64,000 nucleotides of DNA from Phocoena phocoena (GCF_963924675.1 NC_089234.1:60423153-60487152), one strand, 5' to 3'; shown: positions 1 through 19,625, counted from the stretch's first letter. The notes: generated by a model not told the origin, from the letters alone. A program made the numbers and translations.

Positions 1-880
1 CCTCCACGGCTGCTGCATAAATCAAAAGGAACTGGGAGCTGCCTGGGGAACCAGGGCCAAGTTTGGAGCAGAACATCCTATGATGTGGTTCCTAGTTTTT
101 ATTTCCACGAATGCTATAATATGTTGTCCCACCGAGCTATTTTTATTGAATGAAAAAAAATTTTAAAAAGCAAACCTCTGCAAAACCAACAGCCCTCCGT
201 TACAGGGAAGGACAAGGTGAACTTTTGACTTCCTTCCCCGCAGCCTATCAACTCATCTGTGGTTTGGTGTCACCCACACTTCCATACTATATTGAATCTC
301 AATTTTTGCCTCCTCGTTTTTGAAGCTGCGAGAGCAAGGCTCTTAAACCCATGTTGCTCCTGCACGTTGCGTGAGACTTTCAAAAGAGTTTTCTTAGTGA
401 GTTCTCACAACTGATTGCAGAATGGCCAGGTATGGAGGCCAGATGCCAGCCTTGAGGCAGAGACGAGCCCGGAGAGAGTGAACAGTCAGGGAGAGTCTGT
501 GAGCGGCCAGCACCCAGCCGTACTCTGGCTCCCTGCGCTACTGGGGGCTACAAGTAAGGAGCAAAGCTCTTCTTTTATAACACACCACATATCTGCCTCC
601 TTAATGAGGGGCCTGGCCATTGAAAATAAACCCCAGTGCTTATATTAAGCTCTATTAATAGGGCTCCTTCCACTCTGGCATTTCAGAGTCTTTTCCCAAA
701 TATTGGTTTGTAAGAGAGTTTTAGTGTGTCCTCACCCCATGCCTATAAAGAGATTCGACTGGGTGCTTCCCATACTTATCCAAGCTCAGGGATTCCTTTC
801 TTGGAGAAGGAGCTTCCCAAAGCTGGCCGTGCAGCTACTCCAGGGAAATCTGCACAAAACTTGCAGCCCCCAAAGACCTG
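1..880. other. Intergenic sequence, nothing recognised
   Basis: The sequence is unique-looking and moderately GC-balanced. I see no exon-like block with matched splice sites. The short open frames here lack any recognisable protein. Confidence 0.5.
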
Positions 881-985
881 GGTTCTAGTCTTAGTTTTTC
901 CAATTTGCTGTGTGACCCTGTGCAAGTCACTTTCCTACTCAAGGCTTCAATACCCTCATTTATAAAAGTAGAGGATTTGGTTAGA
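880..985 (+). mobile_element. MIR SINE fragment
   Basis: CTGTGTGACCCTGTGCAAGTCACTT and the following 'cctcatttataaaa' phrase match the MIR core, here diverged and truncated. Confidence 0.65.
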
Positions 986-997
986 CATCATTGCTGT

Positions 998-1438
998 TAC
1001 AGGTGGAATTGTGTCCCTCCTCAAAATTTACATGTTGAAGTCTTAACTTCGGTACCTTAGAATGTGATCTTATTTGGGGATAGAACTCAATAGAGGTAGC
1101 TGAGTTAAAGTGAGGTTCAGTAGGGTGAACCCTAATCTAATATGACTGGTATCTTGATAAAAAGGGGAAATTTGGACACAGACACATGCATAGAGTGATG
1201 ATGATGTAAAGAGACATTGGGAGAAGATGGTCATCTACAAGCCAAGGAGAGAGGCCTGGAACAGATCCCTTCCTGCACAGCCTCCAGCAGGAACCAACCA
1301 CGGTGACATCTTGATCTTGGACTTCTAGACCTCAGAACTGTGAGACTATTAAGTTTCTGTTTAAGCTGCTCAGTCTGTGTACTTTGTTATGGCCGCCCTA
1401 GTAGGCTCTTATGGCAGCCCTAGCTCAAATGAATACAG
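998..1438 (+). mobile_element. MLT1-class (ERVL-MaLR) solo LTR
   Basis: The order of landmarks (GTGTCCC near the start, CAGAATGTGATCTTATTTGG, GACACAGACAC, CTACAAGCCAAGGAGAGAGG, GAACTGTGAGACTATTAAG, TACTTTGTTATGG) is that of an ancient mammalian MaLR LTR. About 20 bp near the 3' end (ATGGCCGCCCTAG / ATGGCAGCCCTAG) is tandemly duplicated. Confidence 0.75.
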
Positions 1439-4400
1439 TTGCTAAGGCCCTTCAGCTCTTAGTCTATGGGATTCTTTCCTGCTACTCCTTGGTGGTTTCT
1501 TCTGCCCCACATGGCCTTTCTGTTGCCCTCTCCCAGTGCGTAAATGACATCATGTGTGTGAAGTACTTAGCACAATGCCCCACATACAGTTACTCTTCAC
1601 TATATATTAACCATGATGAGTCCCCAGTGCCTGGGTATGACTTGTACCTACCCTGAGAGCTATTGCGCCAAAATGAGAGGTGTGGGTGCTGAGCCCAGGC
1701 CCTCATGGCCACTCATGCCTTCACTACTGAAGCCTTTCCCATCCCCCTTGGCAGCTTTTAAATTGAAGAGTATTAAATTGGCACCTTCCAGGAGCCTAAC
1801 TCTTTTTCATGGAAAGTTCATTTTGGCCACAAAGCCAGCAGGACTCAAGAGACTGCAGAGGCTCAGAATGGGAGATGGTTTCTCTGTCCTTGGACTCAGT
1901 GATCCCCGGGGTTACGAAGAGCTGCAGAACTCTGAGGTTAAGGCCCTGCTTTTCTATTTGCCTAATAAGGATGCCCCTTGGCTGCGGCATAGTGGATAAG
2001 GCTTAACTACGGGCGCAGCCAGAGCTTATGCTCCCAGCCCTTATGCTCCCAGACAACAAGGCGCTGCCCTCCTCCTTGGTCCTCCATCCCCCCTTCTGCT
2101 TCTTTTCTAGCTCTCGGAATGAATACTCCACTGTACTGAGAGATGGCATGGGGATGATGTCCTGCTTTCTTCCTGGCTCCTAAGTCCATAGGTCTCTGGA
2201 GGCCATAGCACCTGGTCCTCCAGCTGCAATCTCAGGCTGGCTGGGAGAGTTTGATTTTCCTTTTCATGATCAGGAGTGCTTTCAAAAAGCACTGTAGCCT
2301 TGAGCATTGAAGCAGGATCACAGAATGAGCCTTGAGTCTTCTCTGGGCAGTGACACTGGTCCAGGATAGAAAGTCCTAGGTTGTCCTCTAGGCACTATGT
2401 TGGAGAGCTAAGTTGCCCTGACTTCACAGAAGATTCCAGATTTACTGTATTTTGGAGACTCTGCAGAAAGTTACGTGGGTAGTCTGACTTCAACAGCCCG
2501 CAAACATGACCTTTGGGTTTGCTAAACAGATGAAATGCCCATGCTTGTGTGGTTTATCTTCAAATATATGCCTGGAGATTTCTGAGAACAAGGAGGGGGA
2601 GAGAGGGTGTGGGATTTTACTTCAGGCCTTCGGGGCCAGGGAAGGAAGGAGGAGAAACCATTTGGGGGGAAAAACATCTCTCCGCAATGTCCATATACTT
2701 TATATTTGATCCCTTCAAGCTGCCTCTTATCCTGGTTTGGCTCAGAGCCCAGAAGGGAGGCTCCTTCAATAATTGTGAGCTTAGAACATCTGCCTTTCCC
2801 TAAAAATAAGTAAATAAATACAAATCTGTAAATATTTACTTTCCAGCCAGAGCAAAAATACTGTGAACAGTACTGCCTAGTGGTCTGTAAAGATCACCTC
2901 TGATGCGTTATACCAGCCTAAGGGTCTAACCCTTCCAGGTCTTGAGGAGCCTGCTTCCTAAGTTACTTATTGTAAAAGTCAGGATTGTTGACGTTTTTCT
3001 TAGGTGTACCCTGTCCGTGTCAGAGAAATGCTCTTTTGATGGAAAGTAGAGCACGGTGAATGAGGCTCAAAACAATCTGGTTCTTGCTTCCTTCTTCTGA
3101 GAGGTCGCACCCCTCCCCTGTTTACATGCTCAGCTCCAGCCACACCAAATGACTTGGAGTTCCATGAATGCGGCCCTGCCTATGCACGTGCTATTCCCTG
3201 TACTTGGCATGGTTCTCTGGCTTATTCCCCTCTAACCCCAATTGAACAGGCATGCTCAGGCCCAGGCTCACCTTCTCTAGGAAAGTTTCCTTGTTATCTC
3301 CCCTTCTTTCCCACCTCCAAGACTTCTTGGCTTCCACAGCACCCCATATAGACCAGAGTCATGGAGTTATGGTGCTGTATAGATTCCATGTGTGTTTACT
3401 TGTCTGCTTTTTCATTGGTCCAAGTGGTTTCCAAAACTGGCTGCAGGAGGGTCACACGAGACCCCCAGCCATAGACCTATTGGACCCCAGGAATGAAGCC
3501 AGGGAGTATTTTTATTAAGCTTGGTTCTGAGGCACAGCTAGGTTTGGGAACTATTGCTCCCTCTTTGTATTTCTATTGACTACATATTACCAGAGACATA
3601 GTAGGCCCTCAAGAAATGTCTGACCCTTCTAATAATTTCTCTCTTGTAACCTCTTCTTATTTTCACTTCCTTCCCTTGCTAGCCCTAGACCAACAATTTG
3701 CTTACCCCCTTGCCCTTACCGTGTAAGACTGTAACCACCAACTATTCATTTTTTCCGTTCCTACTGCCAGGCTGCTAGGAGTTGCTGGTATACTTCCCCA
3801 ACAATTGGTGCCATTGCAAATTCAGGGACTCAAACTGGAAATGGCCCCTGAATGTGCTTGGCAATCCTCTGACCCTGGTCAGCTCCCTCCCATTCTTCAC
3901 AGGGACCATTCCCAAGCCCACTATTCCTGCTTTGTCCTGCTCCTGCCGCAGGCCATACACCAATTTGCCTCCCCCATCACAGAGAACATAGAAGCCATCT
4001 GATGGGAACTCCCTTAACTTCCTGCCACCTCACCTACACGTTTACCCGCATCAGCACTATCCCTCTGCCCTCCCTCCCTCTAAGGTAACCACTCCAGCTG
4101 GGCTCTGGATCCCACCCCTTCCACTTCCCCAGGGACCTTACACCCTCAATTATGCCCTCTTTCTCTTTGACCTATCCCCAGAACAAACGTCTTGACTATG
4201 TGTCCTCCTTTAACTATCACCCTCTTTGTCCCCCATTTTTGCCTCTGCTTCCCACTGAACTTCTTAAAGATGTTGCCTAGATTTGGCCCCATATTTTCAC
4301 CTTCCACTCACCTCCCAGCCACAGCAGTCTGGCTCTGCCCCCACTGTACCACAAAGGTGGCTGCTCTTGAGACAAGGTCACCAACAAGTTCCTAGGTAAA

Positions 4401-4460
4401 ATCCGAAGGCCTTCTCCACCCCTGTCAGTTCATTGCTTGGCTATACCAGATACTGGTATT
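1439..4460. other. Intergenic sequence with no gene recognised
   Basis: Mostly unique sequence with a few L2-like phrases, for example around 3255-3315. Several open frames of 60-130 codons occur but none resembles a known protein or carries splice-site or codon signatures that would support it. Confidence 0.5.
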
Positions 4461-4478
4461 TGCAGCAGGCTCCTTCTT

Positions 4479-4844
4479 TTTTTTTTTTTTAATTTAATAA
4501 TTTTATTTATTTATTTACTTATTTGTTTATTTATTTATTTATGGCTGCATCAGGTCCTCGTTGCTGCACGCGGGCCTTCTCCAGTTGCAGCAAGTGGGGG
4601 CCATTCCTTGCTGCGGTGCTTACATAGGCCGCTCATTGCGGTGGCCTCTCCTGTTGTGGAGCACAAGCTCTAGGCACGCGGGCTTCAGTAGTTGTGGCTC
4701 GCGGGCTCCAGAGCGCAGGCTCAGTAGTTGTGGCTCACGGGCTTAGCTGCTCCACGGCATGTGGGATCTTCCCGGACCAGGGCCCGAACCCGTGTCCCTT
4801 GCACTGGCAGGCAGATTCTTAACTACTGCGTCACCAGGGAAGTC
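4479..4844 (-). mobile_element. CHR-1-like tRNA-derived SINE
   Basis: A T-rich tail with TTTA repeats is followed by the reverse complement of the CHR body and ends in CCAGGGAAGTC, the start of the tRNA-related head. Imperfect TSDs (CAGCAGGCTCCTTCTT, 4463-4478; one mismatch at 4845-4860) bracket it. Confidence 0.9.
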
Positions 4845-4978
4845 CAGCAGCCTCCTTCTTAAAACATCCTTTCTCCTGGTTTCCCTGATACCACATTCCT
4901 CATTTTCTGGCTGTCTCTGGTTACTTCCTGCCAGTTGCTTTCCTGGGCTCCTCCCCCTCCTCTTCCTGTCCCTTAGAT

Positions 4979-5183
4979 CAGGGGTCCCCAACCCCTGGGC
5001 CACCGTACCGGTCCGTGGCCTGTTAGGACAACAGCAGGAGATGAGCGGCGAGCGAACAAACGAAGCTTCATCTGCTGCTCCCTGTCACTCGCATTACCGC
5101 CTGAACCATTGCCCCCCACCATCCGTGGAAAAACTGTCTTCCACGAAACCGGTCCTTGGTGCCAAAAAGTTTGGGGACCGCTG
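4979..5183 (+). mobile_element. MER1-type hAT-Charlie DNA transposon, internally deleted
   Basis: It starts CAGGGGTCCCCAACCCC, contains ACCGGTCCGTGGCCTGTTAG and the CACGAAACCGGTCC block, and ends GTTTGGGGACCGCTG. An exact 8-bp TSD, CCTTAGAT, lies at 4971-4978 and 5184-5191, as expected for hAT. At 205 bp it has lost its middle. Confidence 0.9.
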
Positions 5184-5639
5184 CCTTAGATGCCAGGGTT
5201 CCAATTCTCTTCTTACTCTGTGGGCTCTCTCCCTGGGCAATACCATCCATGCCCACCTTTGGTTGCATGTCTCTAGGTGGGTGAGTCCCAAATCTAACTC
5301 TAGCCCAGCTCACTCTGCTGAACTATATGTAGACCATAGAGTCACCTGACTGCTGGACATCTCCTTGAGCCTGCCTCTCTCCCTGTACTCCTGTCTCAGT
5401 GAATAGAATCCAGTCCGTCAGCTACTGACGCAAGAAACCCGGGTGTCCTCCCTGAGTTCTCCAAGTTTGACCAGTCACTAAGTCCCATATATGCTACTTC
5501 TTGAGTAACTCTCAGATAAAATCTATCATCTTGTCCTTATACTCTATGAATTAGCCATAACAAAGCACCTGCAGCCCCACAGAAGCACGATGTCCTTCCT
5601 CACTCTTGAGCCTTTGCATATTTTGTTCCTTCCATCTAG

Positions 5640-5930
5640 AAAGTCTTTCCTTCCCACCCCACCTACTTGTTCTTCAGGTCTCAGCCTAAACATCATCCTC
5701 CTAGGAAGTCTTCTCTGACCCCTGCTCAGCTGGATTAAAGCTGTCTCTGATTTTACAGCATTTCCTGCTTTCTGTTATCAGACAGTTTTTTACACTGAAA
5801 ATTGCTCTTTTCTCTTTCTTAATATATTTATAAACTTGAGGCTAATGACTGTGTTTTGTTTGACAGCATATCCTCAGCATTTAGCAGATGCTAAACACAT
5901 AGTAAGTGCTCAAGAAATGTCTGTGAAATG
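5640..5930 (-). mobile_element. L2 LINE 3'-end fragment
   Basis: Phrases such as 'aggtctcagcctaaacatca', 'aagtcttctctgacccctg' and 'catagtaagtgctcaagaaatg' follow the familiar order of L2 3' ends. Divergence is high. Confidence 0.6.
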
Positions 5931-6414
5931 AGTAAAAGACATTTGGAAATAAACATCCTCTCTGTTGTTGCTGGTAACAAACTATATTGTTTCATTACCT
6001 TCCCTAAAGAGCTTGTATTATAAAAATGAAGTAAGCGGATTCTGGATAAACAGCTTCTCTAGGGAGACTTGACAGGCTGCAGAAATTAAAGTATCTGGAG
6101 AGGTGGAGACCAGCTCATGGATGCTGACATGTGGGACTACCATTGGGCCCATGTGCAGGAGCCTATGAGAAGGGCAGCGGGCCACCAGCATCATTTGCCC
6201 AGGCTCCTACCATGGCTGTTTTGGACACAGCTGCCGTTTGTTCCACAGCTTCCACTTGTCAGTATAGCATTATAGAGAACCCTGGGCTGAGCTCTGGCTT
6301 ATTGCCTTGGCTCTGCCCACCACCTATCTCAATTACGTTAGGCTTTTCTCCACTATGGATGCTGCACTGTAAGTAGCTAGCACAGCTTCTAAAACAGGGT
6401 AAACATGCAACAAA

Positions 6415-6530
6415 TTCATACATTCATTCACTCAGTATATACCTGTAGCACACCTACTATGTGCCAGGTAGTGTTCTAGGTACTGAATATACAGCAATGC
6501 ATGACACAGACAGGGTCCCAACGTCCTATT
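6415..6530. mobile_element. L2-like fragment
   Basis: 'attcattcactcagtatata', 'cctactatgtgccaggtagt' and 'gttctaggtactg' are a recurrent L2-associated phrase in mammalian genomes. Orientation was not decided. Confidence 0.5.
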
Positions 6531-7363
6531 TGTCAACCAGGGGGATGAACTAGATGATCTCTAAGGTCTGTTCTATTCAGCTCTAAAATTCTCAGACTCC
6601 CTCTTTGACCAGATGCAAATTAACAAGGCAGGCTGGTGGCGAAGCATCCTGCTCCCGCCTCCTTCTCCCATTCTTCTCCACCCTTGGTGCCATCTCCATC
6701 CCCATCCCAAACTCAGCTCTGGGAAACAGGAGAAGATCTGGTATCATCTGTACTCTGCCTGCAACCCAAAACTTTCCCATGTATCTGTTAGTTAAGCCTT
6801 TTCTCTTTTGTGGAAAGGATCTGTCTTGGTTGGAACTTTGGGCAATTACAAGGAGGCCAGGCAAGGTATTTTAGGCAAAGTTAGGTGCTTTGGCAAAAGG
6901 AGAGGGAGAGGCAGAATGGCCTTCTCCTCCAAGTGTAGTATCTCTTGGGCTTGCCTGAAAGGGAACCACATCCTTAGGCAGGTTCCTCCTCTTTGTTGTG
7001 GATGATAGGCATCTCCTGGTCTTATCTCCTTTCTCCTACCTTTGGTTTGGCCTTAAGGTCCAAAGTTTCTATCACTTCAGTGTCTGGTGTTCTGATCGGG
7101 GAACAAGAGATTCAAAGCCTCCCAACCATTTGGGGGAAGGGAAGCCACAGACTGCAAGCAAATGGACAGATCAGAGAGGTCCTAGGGTCAGGAACGTGAT
7201 TTAGAGTTCCAGACCACTGTCATTCCAGGTCAGTATCAGCCATGCGATGGCACTGATAACACATTAAATCTTATCAGTGAAAACTCAGGACTTTAATGCT
7301 GATCCTGGATAAAGTCAGAAAGTAAGATTTTTGACTACATAAAAGTAAAGCCAGCTTTATTTA

Positions 7364-7530
7364 TTTTTTAAAAAATATTTATTTATTTGGCTGTGCTGGG
7401 TCTTAGTTGCGGCATGCGGGATCTGTAGTTGCAGCATGCAGGATCTAGTTCCCTGACCAGGGATCGAACCTGGGGCCCCCGCATTGGGAGCGTGGAGTCT
7501 TAACCACTGGACCAACCAGGGAAGTCCCCA
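7364..7530 (-). mobile_element. tRNA-derived SINE, short cetartiodactyl subtype
   Basis: The reverse complement of a tRNA-headed SINE whose body has CCCTGACCAGGGATCGAACC and ends ACCAGGGAAGTCCC. It is distinct in body from the CHR-1 copies. TSDs of CCAGCTTTATTTA lie at 7351-7363 and 7533-7545. Confidence 0.85.
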
Positions 7531-8056
7531 AACCAGCTTTATTTAAGTTTACTATTTATGTATCATTACCATGAGACAAAACACTTATATGGAATTATGT
7601 ATCAAACCGACATGAACAATTCTTTATTAACAGCAAGTTCTGCCTTCAGATTTTCTAGTATATGATGAACTAGAAGGCACAGAGACAAAGATTTGAAAGG
7701 CCTATATTATTAACTATAATTTGGATAATAATCTTGGTACCTTACCTTCTCTGTACTGGTTTCTTCAACTGTAAACTACCTGCCTCATTTATCTCACAGC
7801 GTTGATGAGGGACTAAAGACACGACATATATGAAAATGCTTTAGAAGCTGCAAAGTGTTTTGTGCACTGAGGCACTGTTACCATCCGCTCTCTTAGGATG
7901 GCTGTCTGTGCAGTCCTGGTTGTTAGCTGCCATCTGCCCTCTTGCCTTCCTCCTTGCTCACTTGGGTAGGTACCGCTTAAGCATCTAACTACATTTCATC
8001 ATACTGAATCTTAAAAGGTTAGGTAGATACTAACATATAGCTAATTCTTATCTGTT

Positions 8057-8379
8057 TTTTTTTAATAAATTTATTTATTTTTATTTTTGGCTGTGTTTTG
8101 TCTTCGTTGCTGCGTGCAGGCTTTCTCTAGTTGCGGTGAGCGGGGGCTACTCTTTGTTGCAGTGTGCAGGCTTCTCATTGCAGTGGCTTCTCCTGTTGCA
8201 GAGCACGGGCTCTAGGTGCATGGGCTTCAGTAGTTGTGGCGCGCGGGCTCTAGAGGGCAGGCTCAGTAGTTGTGGCACATGGGCTTAGTTGCTCTGCAGC
8301 ATGTGGGATCTTCCCGGACCAGGGCTCGAACCCGTGTCCCCTGCATTGGCAGGTGGGTTCTGTGCCACCAGGGAAGCCC
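8057..8379 (-). mobile_element. CHR-1-like SINE
   Basis: T-rich tail, GGCTGTGTTTTGTCTTCGTT, body and CCAGGGAAGCC head, reversed. Imperfect TSDs are at 8041-8056 and 8380-8395 (CTAATTCTTATCTGTT with two mismatches). Confidence 0.9.
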
Positions 8380-8609
8380 CTAATTCCTATCAGTTCTTAA
8401 AGAAAGAGGCCTTCATTGTACTTAAGACTCTTTATCAACAAGCACTGGAAGAAGGGAGGGTAGTGACAAGGCTTATTTCCTCCAGGTAGTTAATTCATTT
8501 TATCATTAAAAAGAAGAAAGAAGGTTTTAGGATTTTCCTTTGTACGAGGCCCTGGATTGGGCTCAATGGGATGCCACATGATTCAACTAAAATAATCTTA
8601 GCTTTGGAG

Positions 8610-8800
8610 TCTGGCAGACTTTGAGTTCAAATCCAGACTTGGCCATTTACTTAGCTATGCAGCCTTAGCATGTAGTAATGCCTGCTTTGTGCTTCAAGTT
8701 CCTCTTCTGTATTAGGGGGTGTTACACATCTTACAGCATTACTGAAAGGATTATGATTAATGCCTGTGAGTGGCTGGCACATAATGAGTGCAGAGGGGAT
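8610..8800 (+). mobile_element. MIR SINE
   Basis: 'tttggagtctggcagacttt', 'gttcaaatccagacttggcc' and the downstream 'gcctgtgagtggctggcaca' give the full MIR order. Confidence 0.75.
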
Positions 8801-9148
8801 GAAAGATGAGCAACAACAGGTCCATTTTCAAGCCCAAAACATGGCAATAGGAGTTGTGGATGAGACATAATGACCAACAGAAAGGTGCAGAGAGGGAGGG
8901 GCCATCCTCAAATAGTGAGGGTCTCATTCCTGGCAGCGCTCAAGTAGAAGCTGAATCTTCACGGGGAAAGGTGCTTCAGAACGTATTTCTGCTCAACTCT
9001 AGGATCTCTTCAATTTCTAAGGTCATAAAAGGAAATGTCCAACTTAAAGAGAAAACAATTCTTTTTTTTTTTAATGAACTATGCTAATGTAATTGTATAT
9101 CTGGGAGAAATTAAGGAAAGCTATGAAGCTATAAAATCCCTAAACAAT

Positions 9149-9482
9149 ATAAATGTATTTATTTATTTATTTTATTGTTTTTGTTTATTTATTAGTTTTG
9201 GCTGTGTTGGGTCTTCGTTGCTGTGCGCGGGCTTTCTCTAGTTGCCAAGCAGGGGCTACTCTTCATTGTGGTGCGCGGGCTTCTCACTGTGGTAGCTTCT
9301 CTTGTTGCAGAGCACGGGCTCTAGAGTGCGCAGGCTTCAGTAGATGTGGCGCGTGGGCTCAGTAGTTGTGGCACATGGGCTTAGTTGCTCCGCGGCATGT
9401 GGGATCTTCCCGGACCAGGGCTTGAACCCGTGTCCCCTGCATTGGCAGGCAGATTCTTAACCACTGCGCCACCAGGGAAGCC
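9149..9482 (-). mobile_element. CHR-1-like SINE
   Basis: A reversed copy with a TTTA-rich tail, GGCTGTGTTGGGTCTTCGTT, and a head ending GCCACCAGGGAAGCCC. The flanking duplication is unclear. Confidence 0.88.
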
Positions 9483-10538
9483 CGAGGAAAAAATTCTGTA
9501 AGTTCAAATACCAAAGGGTAATGATGAGGTAATACAGTGTCTGTGCTGTACAGTTACATAAATCAAATGAGAGAAAGTTACTGATTGCTTCTGAACTGTC
9601 ACTGAAAATATGATTTAAAGGTTTATTGCAGACTACGTATTTAAAATTTTTCCTTTGGTAATCATAAAGATGGTTGATGCCAAAAAGGACAATGTTAGGA
9701 AACTCAATGGCTTTCAAATATGGAACTAGTTTAGGTTAAGAAGTATTAATATGGAATAAGGTGAGTTTGAGGACTGGTAATTTTTGTGTTCTGATGTGCT
9801 TCAGAGACAAGGTTAGTGGGCTGAATTGTTAATCAACTGCAATCTATTCCAAGTGCCAAGATTTTCTTCTGTCTGGGCTACGTGGCCATGAGCAGGTCTT
9901 TAACTTCCCTGTGCTCAGATTCCTTTTCGACGCAATGAGGTCACCACCTGCCTGTTATATACTATGTGTTAAAACATTCTGAACTCCTGAGATTAAGGCC
10001 AATTGCTACTGGAATCTTATTTATTCATAATTAACCAACTCTAAGCAGGTCAGGTACAAGTTATTAATGAGGAGAAAGGCAAATGCTGTCTGAGGCAAAA
10101 TTTGCATACAATTTAATAAATGATTCTCCTAACTGTGCAGTGTGGACCCTGGGGTCCCATGAGGGAAAACAAAAGACACCTCTTAGCTTTTCAGGTTTTT
10201 CCTTTTCATGGTAAAAAACCTACTCAGATATTGATGATAAATTCATATACTTCGAAACAGACAAATATCCCTGAGAGAAAGCAAATCTACCATTTACTTA
10301 AGAGAAATGGTTTTTACATTCCCTTCTTATAAAAAGTAATTTGACCTCTTTCCCCTATCCCAAATCCCTGAGGCTTTGAAAGGATAAAGAAACCAATCTG
10401 GAGCTCTTTCAAAGGATTTATTTGCTACAGAATTGCCTGAGCCCACCAACAAGATGAACTCAGGATTTCTGTGTTTAAAAGGATTTTGCTCACTGCTTTA
10501 TTTTTACCAGAACTTCAACATTCAAAAAGCAATTCTTT

Positions 10539-10729
10539 GGGCTTCCCTGGTGGTGCAGTGTTTAAGAGTCTGCCTGCTAATGCAGGGGACGTGGGTTTGT
10601 GCCCCAGTCCGGGAGGATCCCATATGCCGTGGAGCGGCTGGGCCCGTGAGCCATGGCCGCTTGGGCCTGCGCGTCCGGAGCCTGTGCTCCGCAACGGGAG
10701 AGGCCACAACAGTGAGAGGCCCGTGTACC

Positions 10730-10766
<37 letters not shown>
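10539..10766 (+). mobile_element. CHR-2-like SINE with long A tail
   Basis: Starts GGGCTTCCCTGGTGGTGCAG, carries the GGAGAGGCCACAACAGTGAG end and about 38 A residues. Exact TSDs AAAAAGCAATTCTTT are at 10524-10538 and 10767-10781. The long unbroken A tail and exact TSDs suggest a young insertion. Confidence 0.93.
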
Positions 10767-10772
<6 letters not shown>

Positions 10773-10955
10773 CAATTCTTTTTGCCAGCATTTGGCATGC
10801 CTAGAGGTTAGAAAAAGATAGAATCTATAGAATTAGATGTCTAAAAATAGAAAAAAAATCCCAAACATTAAAAAATTCCTAATTTGGACAGGTCCTGAGT
10901 TGAAATCATATTCACCTGCAAAAAGAACGGTTTTAGGTCAGAAATGCTGTATTTT

Positions 10956-11155
10956 TTGGGCTTCCCTGGTGGCGCAGTGGTTGGGAGTCCGCCTGCCGAT
11001 GCAGGGGACACGGGTTCGTGCCCCGGTCCGGGAAGATCCCACATGCTGCGGAACGCCTGGGCCCGTGAGCCATGGCCGCTGAGCCTGCGCGTCCGGCGCA
11101 ATGGGAGAGGCCCCAACAGTGAGAGGCCCGCATACCGCAAAAAAAAAAAAAAAAA
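10956..11155 (+). mobile_element. CHR-2-like SINE
   Basis: Same body as the copy 190 bp upstream, with a 13-bp deletion-like gap in the GCGTCCGGAGCC region. Exact 16-bp TSDs AGAAATGCTGTATTTT flank it at 10940-10955 and 11156-11171. Confidence 0.93.
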
Positions 11156-11287
11156 AGAAATGCTGTATTTTATAACTCCAGATCCTGACCTCGGACTTGA
11201 CTGGTGAGGATTCTAGGAACTGCATGAATTGACAGGAGGGATGCCATTCTGTTGGCCAATTCTGGCATGTGTCCTGGCTTGTGAAGT

Positions 11288-11293
11288 TTTATT
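11288..11293 (-). terminator. ANAPC16: Candidate ANAPC16 polyadenylation signal (AATAAA)
   Basis: On the minus strand this reads AATAAA, about 275 nt after the ANAPC16 stop codon and before the CHR SINE at 10956-11155. It is the first canonical hexamer I see downstream. A second AATAAA lies near 10.41 kb. Which is used cannot be told from the sequence. Confidence 0.45.
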
Positions 11294-11568
11294 AATCTCT
11301 CTTAAACCCAGACCTCCTGGTTCTGTGATGCCAGTTGCCTAAATCTGATTCTCAATACTTTTTTAAACAAATAAACAAAAAATTTCCTTGTAAGATCACA
11401 CATTTAAGTATTTGTTGCTTGTGGACAGATACAGAGAAACCAAGTATGGATGTGAATTAACAATTCAGTGATGGAGCTGTGAATCTCTGGATGGCTATGT
11501 AAGCTGTAAGAAAATTTCCTCACTGCACCTGCATTTGCTGTGCCCCAGAGGTGACTGTCCAGGCAAGG

Positions 11569-18229
<6,661 letters not shown>

Positions 18230-18993
18230 CTACAGAGAAAGAAAAACATCAATTGGCAAGTTTATGGAAGTGAGATTAACATTTCATTCTAGCTGCCATA
18301 AAAGCCAGCATACAGTTTAGTCAAGAATTTGCTCCAATTTTTTCTACCCTCTGTACTCCATGATCTTTTACTGATGCCTCAGGCCAAAATGTCACTCAGG
18401 ATTTTAAGTGAAAATATGTTTATTCTTAGTTTTTCTACTCGAAACACTACTTCCTACCATTAGCAAACTGTTTATGTCACTTGGGATTCACTGTGGGTGA
18501 TTTATGGGTTATGAAGTGGTGATACGGCAGTGCCAAGGTAGCAATTTAACTGAGGAAATGAATTATATGAGGATAAAACAACCATGCCTCATAGGATAGT
18601 TTGTCTTGGACACATCCTGACCCAACCACACCAAGAAATTCACTTATAAAATTTTCCAAATAAAATTCCAGAATAACAGTGTGTTCTGTTCCCAAGGAAG
18701 GGGAATTGGTTAGGAAATACATATTGGCCCTTTCATTTAAAAAAAACCCAAAAAACAAAAAAAACCCACAACTTTTTCATTCAAATGTAATACCCAAATT
18801 GATCACTTGGTGGCGGCCCAAAACTGGAACAAAATATTAATAGTTCAGGAATGATCTTAGAATTCAAGGCCTATTAGGAATTAAGAGGAATGGTGAGTGT
18901 TTAATATTATGTCACATCAAAAAGTCAAAATGTAAATGAGAAAAATCTGTACCGAATACACAGCTCCTTAAAAAAGTTCAAAACAGAAGCTTA

Positions 18994-19202
18994 GGGGCTT
19001 CCCTGGTGGCGCAGTGGTTCAGAGTCCACCTGCCGATGCAGGGGACACGGGTTCATGCCCCGGTCTGGGAAGATCCCACATGCCGCGGAGCGGCTGGGCC
19101 CGTGAGCCATGGCCGCTGAGCCTGCGCATCCGGAGCCTGTGCTCCGCAACGGGAGAGGCCACAACAGTGAGAGGCCCGCGTAATGCAAAAAAAAAAAAAA
19201 AA
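18994..19202 (+). mobile_element. CHR-2-like SINE
   Basis: Complete copy with the GGGGCTTCCCTGGTGGCGCAG head and an A tail. Exact 14-bp TSDs AAAACAGAAGCTTA are at 18980-18993 and 19203-19216. Confidence 0.94.
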
Positions 19203-19318
19203 AAAACAGAAGCTTATACTACACATTTACAAAAGATTCTAAAAAGTTTATGTTTTCTAAAAAGAATACTGTAGTCTTCCTGCAAACTCAGAACTACTAT
19301 CATTCAATACAAAAAACA

Positions 19319-19625
19319 GGGCTTCCCTGGTGGCACAGTGGTTAAGAATCCACCTTCCAATGCAGGGGACATGTGTTTGAGCCCTGGTCCTGGAAGATAC
19401 CACATGCCATGGAGTAAGTAAGCCCATGTGCCACAACTACTGAGCCTGCGCTCTAGAGCCCTTGAGCCACAGCTACTGAGCCCACGTGCCTAGAGTCCAT
19501 GCTCCGCAACAAGAGAAGCCACCGTGGTGAGAAGCCCACTCAACGCGACTAGAGAAAGCCTGCGTGCAGCAACGAAGACCCAGCACAGCCAAAAATAAAA
19601 TAAATAAATTTATTTTAAAAAAAGG
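19319..19625 (+). mobile_element. CHR-1-like SINE
   Basis: Forward copy from GGGCTTCCCTGGTGGCACAG to AGCCAAAAATAAAATAAATA. It has the long body with CACAACTACTGAGCCTGCG. Confidence 0.92.

Noticed and set aside
4759..5349. 196-codon open frame
   Set aside because: It runs through a CHR SINE and a MER1 transposon and has no protein similarity I can see; it is a chance frame in repeat DNA.
10539..11155. Possible tRNA genes
   Set aside because: The tRNA-like box sequences belong to CHR SINE heads, as shown by the bodies, A tails and TSDs. No intact cloverleaf stands outside a SINE.
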